Positions 1 through 6,567 of a DNA stretch of 64,000 bases are shown piece by piece (position 1 is the first letter of the stretch; the number at the start of each line of letters is the position of its first letter). This stretch comes from Pseudoclavibacter chungangensis. Its GTDB lineage: Bacteria; Actinomycetota; Actinomycetes; Actinomycetales; Microbacteriaceae. A model generated the notes under the pieces. The model saw only the letters and a list, made by a program, of their open reading frames with translations, made no database searches and was not told the DNA's origin. Made by a program: the position numbers and the translations under genes. The stretch covers positions 124,001 through 188,000 of the forward strand of contig NZ_JACCFV010000001.1 of assembly GCF_013410545.1 (NCBI RefSeq), in the 5' to 3' direction.

Positions 1-337
1 ACTCCTGGCCGTCCTCGATGATCGGTTCGTTGCGGGCGCGCTTCCCGACGAGGGCCGCGGCTTTGCGGACGCCGTCGAGGTCGCCACCGAACTCGATCAC
101 GAAGCGCTTCCCGGCATCGCTCTCGGTCGGGAAGTCCGTGACGTCCTCGGTGACGTGGATGAGGTACTCGTCAAGGAGGTCTTCGAGGGGGTACTGCCCT
201 TCCCCCTCTTCGGAGGTGAAGGACAGGGCGACCCGGTGCTCCTGGCCCGGCAGGGCGCGGTAGACGCCGTCGCCGAGCGATTCGAAGCGTGTCGTGTCCG
301 CGTGCTTGGCCAGTTGCTCGATCGCGAAGTCCTTCAT
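1..337 (-). CDS. hypothetical protein, 3' end outside window
   Basis: The ORF starts at ATG 337, with a good ribosome site (GGGAGGGACC) directly before it, and stays open for 112 codons to the window edge, so its C-terminus is not seen. The protein is small, acidic and apparently soluble; it starts MKDFAIEQLAKHAD and shows no signal peptide, membrane segment or motif I recognise. It lies 40 bases downstream of the TetR gene on the same strand and may be cotranscribed with it. The frame has strong GC bias at third positions, so it is very probably real, but its function is unknown. Confidence 0.7.
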   Translation of the reverse strand, partial: MKDFAIEQLAKHADTTRFESLGDGVYRALPGQEHRVALSFTSEEGEGQYPLEDLLDEYLIHVTEDVTDFPTESDAGKRFVIEFGGDLDGVRKAAALVGKRARNEPIIEDGQE

Positions 338-377
338 GGTCCCTCCCCGGGGATCGGTGCGTGCGATTGTGTCGATG

Positions 378-1325
378 CTAACCGAGCCGAGTACGGCCTT
401 TCCGAGGAGTGCTCGGTCGGATCGTGGGCTCGTCGGTCCGCTCATTCCTGTCCGCCGCCGCGCGTCGCGCGAGACCGTCGAGCAGCAGGTCCAGTCCGAA
501 CGTGAATTCGAACTCCTCGTCGCAGTCCGAGTCGAGCCGGGTGTCGTCGCCGGAGGTCGCGGCCCCCGCGATCGCGGCGATGCCGGGGTACGAGGCCGTG
601 AGCCGCGCGACCTCGGCGGTACGTTCGTCGAGATCGGTGGGGAGTGGGAGCGCGTCGGGGCCGTCGAAGGCCTCGGGGTTGAAGCCCCAGATGCGGTGAC
701 CGAGCGCGTGCATGCCGTGGTGTGCGAGCTCGGGGGAGAGACCCCCCGCGAGCATCGCGGACACGAGCGACTCCATGTGTCGGAGGACGGCTTCGGTGCG
801 GGTTGTGCGCGTCTCGATCACGCGCCGGAGCCACGGATGACGGAGGATGAGCGCCCTCGCATCGAGGATGCGCGCGCGGACGTCGTGTCGCCAGCCCGCC
901 CGATCCATCCCCTGCTGCGTCGGGAGGTTTGTGCCCGATGTGGCGTGTGAAGGGTCGGCCAGAGCACCGGGTGCGGACGCGGATGCGGACGCGGATGCGG
1001 ATGCGGATGCGGATGACGGTTCTGGTTCGGGTCCGGATTCGAGCTCTGAGTCGGCGTCAGAAGGGGATGTGAATCCGGATCCGGATTCCGCTTCGAGGCC
1101 CGAGCGCGAACCGAGCTCGTCGAGCAGGCTGTCGACCATGCCCGAGAGGAGGTCCTCCTTATTGGCCACGTGTTTGTAGAGCGCCATCGGTACGACACCG
1201 AGTTCGGTGGCGAGTGAGCGCATGCTCACGGCCTCGATGCCCGCGGCATCGGCGAGGCGGATCGCCGTGCGGAGGGCGAGCGCACGAGTGACGCGTTGGC
1301 GATGCCGGCCGTCGGAGTTCGTCAT
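378..1325 (-). CDS. TetR/AcrR family transcriptional regulator with low-complexity insert
   Basis: A 315-residue repressor. Residues ~10-60 form a TetR helix-turn-helix (RSLATELGVVPMALYKHV), and the C-terminal half (from WRHDVRARILDARALI) resembles the TetR_C domain of tetracycline-repressor-like proteins. ATG 1325 follows GGGAG at good spacing. Between the two domains lies an odd ~60-residue Ser/Glu/Pro/Ala-rich stretch ending in alternating Ser-Ala, encoded by a 6-bp tandem repeat; family members usually have a short linker here. The gene is divergent from the DUF4386 membrane gene, with two perfect 15-bp inverted repeats between them that are its probable operators. Family assignment is firm; the ligand is unknown. 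Confidence 0.9.
   Translation of the reverse strand: MTNSDGRHRQRVTRALALRTAIRLADAAGIEAVSMRSLATELGVVPMALYKHVANKEDLLSGMVDSLLDELGSRSGLEAESGSGFTSPSDADSELESGPEPEPSSASASASASASASAPGALADPSHATSGTNLPTQQGMDRAGWRHDVRARILDARALILRHPWLRRVIETRTTRTEAVLRHMESLVSAMLAGGLSPELAHHGMHALGHRIWGFNPEAFDGPDALPLPTDLDERTAEVARLTASYPGIAAIAGAATSGDDTRLDSDCDEEFEFTFGLDLLLDGLARRAAADRNERTDEPTIRPSTPRKGRTRLG
962..1017. repeat. 6-bp tandem repeat coding for Ser-Ala
   Basis: About eight to nine copies of a GCGGAT/GCGGAC hexamer lie inside the TetR gene. On the coding strand they give alternating Ser and Ala residues in the linker between the DNA-binding and ligand domains. Copy number could change without breaking the frame. Confidence 0.8.
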
Positions 1326-1386
1326 GTCGCTCCCATGATGCCCGGAATGCGTCGCGCCGAATCGGTCCCACACGGGGCAAACGTGA

Positions 1387-1401
1387 GTGTACGATGTACA
1401 C
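1387..1401. promoter_or_regulatory. TetR operator 1 (perfect inverted repeat)
   Basis: GTGTACGATGTACAC: perfect 6-bp arms around a 3-bp centre, in the divergent tetR/DUF4386 intergenic region. The flanks (GA before, GT after) are nearly the same as in the second copy, whose centre lies 23 bp away. Confidence 0.8.
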
Positions 1402-1409
1402 GTGCTTGA

Positions 1410-1424
1410 GTGTACGGTGTACAC
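1410..1424. promoter_or_regulatory. TetR operator 2 (perfect inverted repeat)
   Basis: GTGTACGGTGTACAC: the same arms as operator 1 and a spacer differing by one base. It lies 22 bp before the start codon of the DUF4386 gene, so bound repressor would block that gene's promoter or early transcription. Confidence 0.8.
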
Positions 1425-1445
1425 CTTTGATGTCTGGAGGACTCG

Positions 1446-2117
1446 ATGTCCAGAACACCGACGGCTCCTCGACGGCGGTTCGCCGCTCTCGCGGGAGCGT
1501 TGTACCTGTTGACCTTCGCCACCTCGATCCCTGCGCTCCTGCTGAAGCAGCCGCTGCTCGACGACCCCGGGCGCGTGGTGTCGACGGACGGTGCGATCGC
1601 ACTCGCGGTCGCGTGCGTGCTCGAACTCGTCCTCGCGGCAGCGTGTGTCGGCACTGCGGTCGCCCTGTTCCCGATCGTCGGTCGCGTCAGTCCGATGGCA
1701 GCGGTTGCGTTCGTGGCCGCGAGGACCGTCGAAGCGACACTCATCGTGGTCGGCGTCGCGGCGCTGCGTGTGCTTGCGGTGGACGGGACGGCACCGATCG
1801 TGGTCGCGCTCCACGACGAGCTGTTCCTGCTGGGGCCCGGGCTCGTGCCGGCGATCAATGCGCTCTGCCTCGCGCCGGTGTTGCTCCGTGGGCGGCTCGT
1901 GCCGCGCGGAATCCCCGTGATCGGATTGGTCGGGGCGCCGCTCCTCATGGCCTCCGTGACGCTTACGCTCGTCGGCGTGATCGACCAGGTCGGGGCGCTC
2001 GCGGGTCTCCTCGCGCTCCCCATCGCGGTGTGGGAGTTCTCGCTCGGCGCATGGCTCCTCGTGCGAGGAGTCCGGGACGGTGACGGGGGCAGAGAGACGT
2101 TCCGACACGGCGGGTAG
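1446..2117 (+). CDS. DUF4386-family integral membrane protein
   Basis: A 223-residue protein with about six hydrophobic segments (for example ~13-35, 50-72, 83-108, 116-140, 152-176 and 182-206) separated by short loops, and a charged C-terminal tail. Length, spacing and sequence fit the DUF4386 family, whose role is unknown. ATG 1446 follows GGAGG at ideal spacing. The gene is divergent from the TetR regulator and starts 22 bp after its second operator, so it is the likely regulated target. A TetR-controlled membrane protein is often part of a stress or efflux response; that is inference only. Confidence 0.85.
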   Translation: MSRTPTAPRRRFAALAGALYLLTFATSIPALLLKQPLLDDPGRVVSTDGAIALAVACVLELVLAAACVGTAVALFPIVGRVSPMAAVAFVAARTVEATLIVVGVAALRVLAVDGTAPIVVALHDELFLLGPGLVPAINALCLAPVLLRGRLVPRGIPVIGLVGAPLLMASVTLTLVGVIDQVGALAGLLALPIAVWEFSLGAWLLVRGVRDGDGGRETFRHGG

Positions 2118-2411
2118 GTCATCGGGAAGGACCGGTGCGGCGTGTAGGTGTTCGGGATGGACCGGTGCGCAGGGTGGGAGATCACGATGTTTCGGCGCTC
2201 GGGGCAGGTACTGGAGATGGTTCGGCGCGCAGTGCCTCCGGGCGTGGTGGGTGGGCCCCGGCGCGGTTCGGCGCGGTGGGTGGAAGCCGGGCGCTGCTCG
2301 GCACGGTGGGCGGGCCGCGGCGGGGTTCGGTGCGGCCGGTAGGTGCTGGATGTGGTGCGGCAGACCGTCGGTGCGCCGGGAACCTCTCCCGCTACGCGTC
2401 GGGTCACGCGC
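2118..2411. repeat. gene-free stretch of degenerate GC-rich repeats
   Basis: No credible gene. The stretch consists of diverged short repeats built around variants of 'ggaccggtgcg', 'ttcggcgcg' and 'ggtgggcgg', visible on the minus strand as a degenerate Pro/Arg/Thr/His-rich translation. It looks like a decayed minisatellite between the DUF4386 gene and the HD gene. Confidence 0.5.
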
Positions 2412-2417
2412 TACGTT
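2412..2417 (+). promoter_or_regulatory. -10 box of a leaderless promoter
   Basis: TACGTT lies 6 bases before ATG 2424, and there is no ribosome site before that codon. This is the actinobacterial TANNNT arrangement in which transcription begins at or next to the start codon. Confidence 0.5.
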
Positions 2418-2423
2418 GGACGC

Positions 2424-2852
2424 ATGACGGGGCGGATGAGCGAACGTGCGGCACAACTTGCGCGCGTGGCCCACGAAGGGCAGGTCGACAAGGTCGGGCA
2501 GGCCTACATCGAGCACCCTGCACGGGTCGCGGCTCGAGTGCGTGGCGACGACGTCCTCGAGACGGTCGCGTGGTTGCACGATGTCGTGGAGGACACCGGG
2601 GTCGGGCTCGATGAGTTGCGCGAAGCGTTCCCTGCGGTCGTGGTCGACGCGGTGGATGCGCTCACGAAGCGCCCGGACGAGTCGCGCGACGCGTACTATG
2701 CCCGCGCGCGGCGCGACCCGATCGCGCTGCGTGTGAAACTCGCGGACATCGACGACAACAGCGATCCGGAACGTGTCGCTCAGCTCGACGAGGCGACCCG
2801 TGTCCGCCTGGCCGCGAAGTATGCGGCGGCGAGAGCGGCACTCGGCACGTAG
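2424..2852 (+). CDS. HD-domain (RelA/SpoT-hydrolase-like) protein
   Basis: A 142-residue protein with the single-domain HD hydrolase pattern: an early His (residues 12-16, VAHEGQ), an H-P near residue 31, the HD pair in VAWLHDVVEDTG (~55) and a downstream D in KLADIDDNSD (~112). Proteins of this size and pattern resemble the metal-dependent hydrolase domain of SpoT/MESH1, which removes pyrophosphate from (p)ppGpp or acts on related nucleotides. ATG 2424 is preferred because of the -10 box just before it; ATG 2436 is an in-frame alternative directly after a G-rich run. No synthetase or TGS domain is present. The substrate is not proven. Confidence 0.8.
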   Translation: MTGRMSERAAQLARVAHEGQVDKVGQAYIEHPARVAARVRGDDVLETVAWLHDVVEDTGVGLDELREAFPAVVVDAVDALTKRPDESRDAYYARARRDPIALRVKLADIDDNSDPERVAQLDEATRVRLAAKYAAARAALGT

Positions 2853-3258
2853 CGCGTGACTCGACGACGGTGTGCCTCCCGTGCCGCGCATGTGGCAGCC
2901 GACACCCCGATGAGGTGTGGCCGGCCGAGCACCTGGTCCGGGCGGGAAGCCGAGAATCCATCCGATGCATATCAAGCCAGGGCGCGGGTGACGGAACGCT
3001 GAGGAGCTGGGGCAGCCTCGATCCAGGCTGTGTTTGCTCCGGAGGGCTTCGGAACCAGGCTCCGGAAGGCTTCGGAACCAGAATGCCTCGGAACCGGGGC
3101 ACCTGGCACCGGGACGCCGCTGGGCCACAACGCCCGGAGTCACAATGCCCGGAGTCACGACGCCCGGAGTCACGACGCCCGAAGCCACGACGCCACGACG
3201 CCACGACTCACGCGAGTCGCCGGAGCACCCCGCGCTGTTCATCTCGGAGCTAATCGTT
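2853..3258. repeat. gene-free stretch with 15-bp tandem repeats
   Basis: No gene seen. At 3126-3185 lie four copies of a 15-bp unit (cacgacgcccggagt and close variants), followed at 3186-3208 by three shorter cacgacgc units. At ~3042-3100 are two to three degenerate copies of a unit containing 'ggcttcggaaccag'. This separates the HD gene from the 3' end of the first HNH gene. Confidence 0.7.
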
Positions 3259-4986
3259 TCAGAACGGTGGTGGCTCGTTCCAGGCGTCGGCTTCGGCCCA
3301 CGCGTCGCCGTCATCATCAGCCTCGGTCCCGGTCTGGCCTGGCCGGATTCCTCGGTGTTGGGCGCTCCATGGCCTGGGTGGGAGCGTCGCGGTGAACGTA
3401 CGCGAGTTGGGATCGACGTCGAACTCGTCCTCCACGCCCGTCGGCGGAGGATCGTTCGCGGGTCGGATGGTCGGTGAGACCGCGTATTCGGAGGTATCGA
3501 GCGCACGGACCAGCCCCGCCGGGACGGGTTGGGTGTCGCCTGTTCCGGGTGGACTGTCGTGCTCGTCATCGTCGTGGTAGGCCCAGGAGGGGCGGAACCG
3601 TGGCCCGATGGGAACGGGTCGGTCGCTGTACCGGTCGCCGTTCGGCGCGAACCAGATCAACCGTCCCGGCTCCCACTGTTCCACTCGCCAGCGGGTGGCG
3701 TGTTTGAAGGTGTGGTGTCGGCGGCACAGGTGCGCCATGTTCCCGAGCGAGGACGATCCGCCGTCGGTGACCGCGATGGTGTGGTCGATATCGCACCGCC
3801 TGGCGGGGCGGGTGCAGCCAGGGAAGCGGCAGTGCCCGTCGCGCACGCGCAGGAACTCGCGCTGCGCCGCCGTCGGGAAGCGCGTGTCGCTCTCGCGAGC
3901 GACGCCCGTGATCGGATCGGTCAGCACCCGCAGGAACGACGGTGCACGCGAGGCGAGTTCCCGCGCCTGTTCCACCGGCACCGGCACGACCCCGTCGAGC
4001 AGCGCGGGATCGTCGCCACCATCGAGGAGCGACAGCACGGGCACCGTGATCGCGACGCGCGCGTTGATGCCGCCGGCCGCGCCGTGCGGTGACCCGCACC
4101 CGTCGGCGGGGTCGCTGGTGAGGACGAGTTCGCACAGCAGGTCCGCGCGGATCTGATCGTGCGTGCGAGGTTCGTCCGGCCCGGTGAGGGCTTTGGCCTG
4201 TTCGGTGAGGCGGTCGAGCATTGCCGCGCCGAGGAGGGTGGGGACGTGTGCTTCGAGTCGGCTCATGCCGTCGTCCTCGTGCACGACCCGCACGCCGCGC
4301 TGCTCGCGAGCGATCTTGTGGCGCTCGTCGAGACTCTCCCGCATGAGCGTCTGCGCGGCTCGCCGCGCGCGAGCCCGCAGCCGGGCGGGCGTCTCCCGCG
4401 AGGCCCCGTCCACCACCGCTCGTTCGTACGCTTTGCGCGCCTCGTCGTCGGGCAGTCGCCTGCCTTCGGCGAGGATCACGCGAACGTGCGCGAGGGAGAG
4501 GTGCCCATCGCGGAGCATTCCTTCCGTGGTGGGGAACGCGTCGCGAAGCATGAGGCTCTCGCCGAGTTCACGCGACACGACCGGCTCGGACCGGCTGGTC
4601 GCGAGCGCGAGCTGGGCGGTGCGTTCACGCATCGCCGTCACCACAGCGTCATCACTCCCGGGATGCTCTTCCCGAGCACTGGCGAGGGTCGCTTCGTGGA
4701 TGAATGCGAGCAGCTCGGCGCGGCGGGCTTCGGCTTTCGCGATGAGCTTGTCCTCGGCGCGGATCGCGTCGAGCGCCAGGTCGAAGGCTTCGTCGTGGGC
4801 ACCGATGCCGTCGAGGTGTTGCAGGTGCATCATGAACGCAACGTGCGGCGAGAGCGTCGCCTGGCCACGCGGCCGAGAGCGCGAGTGACCACCAGCCGAC
4901 GGGCGCGCGTCACCGCCGGCCGTCGGATGCGAGGTCGCGTCCGGGGCCGGTGCGGCGGCGGTGCCGTCGGGCTCGTGTTCGTTCAT
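3259..4986 (-). CDS. DUF222/HNH endonuclease (13E12-repeat type), copy 1
   Basis: A 575-residue protein. Residues ~45-350 form the DUF222 region, and ~378-432 a complete zinc-binding HNH site: RDGHCRFPGC, DIDH, a GG and N, then LCRRHH. Ends are low-complexity (Ala/Pro/Gly/Asp at the N-terminus, acidic PPPF at the C-terminus). The family is common in multiple copies in actinobacteria, including the 13E12 repeat proteins of mycobacteria; its biological job is not established. ATG 4986 is chosen over the in-frame GTG 4992 because GGAG lies 7 bases before it. A near-identical gene sits at 42528-44231 in inverse orientation. Upstream is an array of degenerate copies of the gene's own 5' end, the last of which overlaps this start as ATGA. 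Confidence 0.9.
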   Translation of the reverse strand: MNEHEPDGTAAAPAPDATSHPTAGGDARPSAGGHSRSRPRGQATLSPHVAFMMHLQHLDGIGAHDEAFDLALDAIRAEDKLIAKAEARRAELLAFIHEATLASAREEHPGSDDAVVTAMRERTAQLALATSRSEPVVSRELGESLMLRDAFPTTEGMLRDGHLSLAHVRVILAEGRRLPDDEARKAYERAVVDGASRETPARLRARARRAAQTLMRESLDERHKIAREQRGVRVVHEDDGMSRLEAHVPTLLGAAMLDRLTEQAKALTGPDEPRTHDQIRADLLCELVLTSDPADGCGSPHGAAGGINARVAITVPVLSLLDGGDDPALLDGVVPVPVEQARELASRAPSFLRVLTDPITGVARESDTRFPTAAQREFLRVRDGHCRFPGCTRPARRCDIDHTIAVTDGGSSSLGNMAHLCRRHHTFKHATRWRVEQWEPGRLIWFAPNGDRYSDRPVPIGPRFRPSWAYHDDDEHDSPPGTGDTQPVPAGLVRALDTSEYAVSPTIRPANDPPPTGVEDEFDVDPNSRTFTATLPPRPWSAQHRGIRPGQTGTEADDDGDAWAEADAWNEPPPF

Positions 4987-5390
4987 ACCCACACTCCATC
5001 ACCACCCTCGGACAATCCGACCCGGCCACGGAGCGGCATAGGGATTGGGAACGTGAGCGCGAACGGAATCGGGACCGGGGATATCGAACGGCGACTCCCT
5101 CGACGACGAACCGCGCGAAGGCACGCTTCGCGACCGGCCGATGGACGCGCGGCGGCGTCCGGGGCCGGTGCGGCAGCGATGCCGTCGGGCTCGTGATCGT
5201 TCACACCCACACCCCATCGCAACCCTCGGACAATCCGATTGGCCGCACGGACCGAGCGGGTGATGCCGTCGGGACGTGGCATGCACGACCACGAGCGCGA
5301 TCGACGGCGCGCGTCACCGCCGGCCGCGGGAAGCGGGGCTGCGTCCGGGGCCGGTGCCGCGGCGGCGCCGTCGAGCTCGTAGTCGTTCAT
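4983..5390 (-). CDS. leader ORF made of two duplicated HNH 5' ends
   Basis: A 135-codon ORF from ATG 5390 whose TGA (4985-4983) overlaps the HNH ATG as ATGA. It contains two in-frame copies of the HNH N-terminus: one begins MNDYELDGAAAAPAPDAA, the other starts at GTG 5204 as MNDHEPDGIAAAPAPDAA. It ends GLSEGGDGVWV, which is simply the HNH leader DNA read in another frame. Translation could couple to the HNH gene. Whether it makes a functional peptide is unknown; it may be only a by-product of tandem duplication. The same coupling is conserved at the second HNH locus. Confidence 0.45.
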   Translation of the reverse strand: MNDYELDGAAAAPAPDAAPLPAAGGDARRRSRSWSCMPRPDGITRSVRAANRIVRGLRWGVGVNDHEPDGIAAAPAPDAAARPSAGREACLRAVRRRGSRRSISPVPIPFALTFPIPMPLRGRVGLSEGGDGVWV

Positions 5391-5585
5391 ACCCACACCC
5401 CACCACCACCCTCGGACGATGCGATCGGCGGACTGGACCGAGCGGGTGATGCCGTCGAGACCCGGCAGGCACGAGCACCTGCGGGCATCACCGTGGGCTG
5501 CTGGCCTCTGGCTCTTGTCCGGGGACCGGATCAGCGATGGAATCGGGCTCGTCGTCGTTCAACCCACGCGGTTCAACCCACGCTC
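4984..5585 (-). repeat. tandem degenerate copies of the HNH leader and first codons
   Basis: Start-codon-equivalent positions lie at 4986 (the real gene), 5204 (GTG), 5390 (ATG) and 5562 (decayed to TTG), giving unit lengths of ~218, 186 and 172 bp. Each unit has a G-rich leader (tccgagggtg...gtgtgggt), the start codon and ~20-25 codons for a peptide of the type MNDHEPDGTAAAPAPDAA, then a diverged tail. Divergence rises with distance from the gene. Confidence 0.75.
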
Positions 5586-5676
5586 GCTCGCCCACGGACA
5601 ATCCGCTCGGGCACCGTCATCGAGCTGGAATGAGCCTGCGCCCGATTCCCGTGGCGAGCATCTGTTCCCACACCTG

Positions 5677-6180
5677 TTAGGTGAACCGCAGGCCGGTGAG
5701 GGCGGCCCGCACGTCGAAGGCACGCTCGATTCCATCGAGGATCGACCCGACCGGGGTGGCTACCTCGGGGACGAGCTCGGCGAGGTCCGAACCGATCGTT
5801 TCCTCCGGTCCGAATCCGCCGAGGTGGACGCCGTCGCGGGCCACCGGGAACAGGGTGACGAGGTTGACGCTCCAGAACACCGAGCTCGCGACTGTGCCTC
5901 GAGATGCGTCCGCGAGCACGGATTCGAAGGTGGCGACGAAGCCGTTCGGCTCGGCGACGACCACGGAGCGACCGAACTGTGCCGCGATCGCGACGTGGAT
6001 CATGTCTGTCGAGTCGCCCACGGGATCGTCGGTGAGCCAGAGCCAGTCGACCGGCCACAGCGTTGTGGGGTCGTACTCGTCCGATGTCGCGCCGAACGCG
6101 GCGAGTACTCGATCGAGGTCGGCATCCGCGACGATCGTGATGCACGCGGCATCGTCGAGGACACGCTTCGTCGGTTCCAT
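5677..6180 (-). CDS. DUF6461-like hypothetical protein
   Basis: A 167-residue soluble protein starting MEPTKRVLDDAACITIV. The pattern of an early hydrophobic strand (CITIVADADLDRVLAAFGA), a WPVDWLWL segment and a later strand-rich part (SVVVAEPNGFVATFESVL) resembles the DUF6461 family of actinobacteria; function is unknown. ATG 6180 is the most plausible start, but no strong ribosome site precedes it and the frame stays open to 6420. A perfect 6-bp inverted repeat 11 bp upstream may be an operator. The gene lies between the HNH array and the 3' end of hsdR, all on the same strand. Confidence 0.65.
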   Translation of the reverse strand: MEPTKRVLDDAACITIVADADLDRVLAAFGATSDEYDPTTLWPVDWLWLTDDPVGDSTDMIHVAIAAQFGRSVVVAEPNGFVATFESVLADASRGTVASSVFWSVNLVTLFPVARDGVHLGGFGPEETIGSDLAELVPEVATPVGSILDGIERAFDVRAALTGLRFT

Positions 6181-6190
6181 CGGTCGGAAG

Positions 6191-6205
6191 CATGCCAAAG
6201 GCATG
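6191..6205. promoter_or_regulatory. inverted repeat before the DUF6461-like gene
   Basis: CATGCCAAAGGCATG: perfect 6-bp arms with a 3-bp centre, 11 bp before ATG 6180 on the minus strand. Its place and symmetry suggest an operator; no cognate regulator is obvious nearby. Confidence 0.45.
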
Positions 6206-6567
6206 TGGGTCGTGCGAGCGCATGACAGGCGATGCCGCGCGTCAGCCGTTCGTGCGTGACCGGACGAGCGGGGGAATCTCGTGGCGACTCCGGTGCTCCC
6301 GGCGGATCGCGCGGGCCGTCGCGACTGTGGTGACTTCGGGTGGCTGAGGAGTACAGCGCTCTTGTTCTTCTCACCTCCGCAGGAGTGCGACACATCGTCG
6401 GCACCGACCGTGGCTGCCATCTCGAATGGCCGGCACGGACCACCAGGGCATGCGGCTCGCCGTCCCGGGCCCGGGGCGTGCCGCTCCGCGGCTGGGCCGT
6501 GTAGCCGGTGCGTGTCGCTCGAGGCCTCGGCCGGGCCGAGTATCGAATGCCCCGTCGTCGGCCGCGT
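6206..6567. other. intergenic, no gene seen
   Basis: The frame of the DUF6461-like gene stays open across much of this stretch, but the translation lacks coding character and no ribosome site marks a longer start. It is GC-rich with short G/C runs. I see no RNA gene or repeat array. Confidence 0.4.

Noticed and set aside
378..3569. A 1063-codon minus-strand frame through the TetR gene and its upstream region
   Set aside because: Only the last 315 codons are TetR; the rest reads through repeats and the DUF4386 and HD genes in antisense with no conserved pattern.
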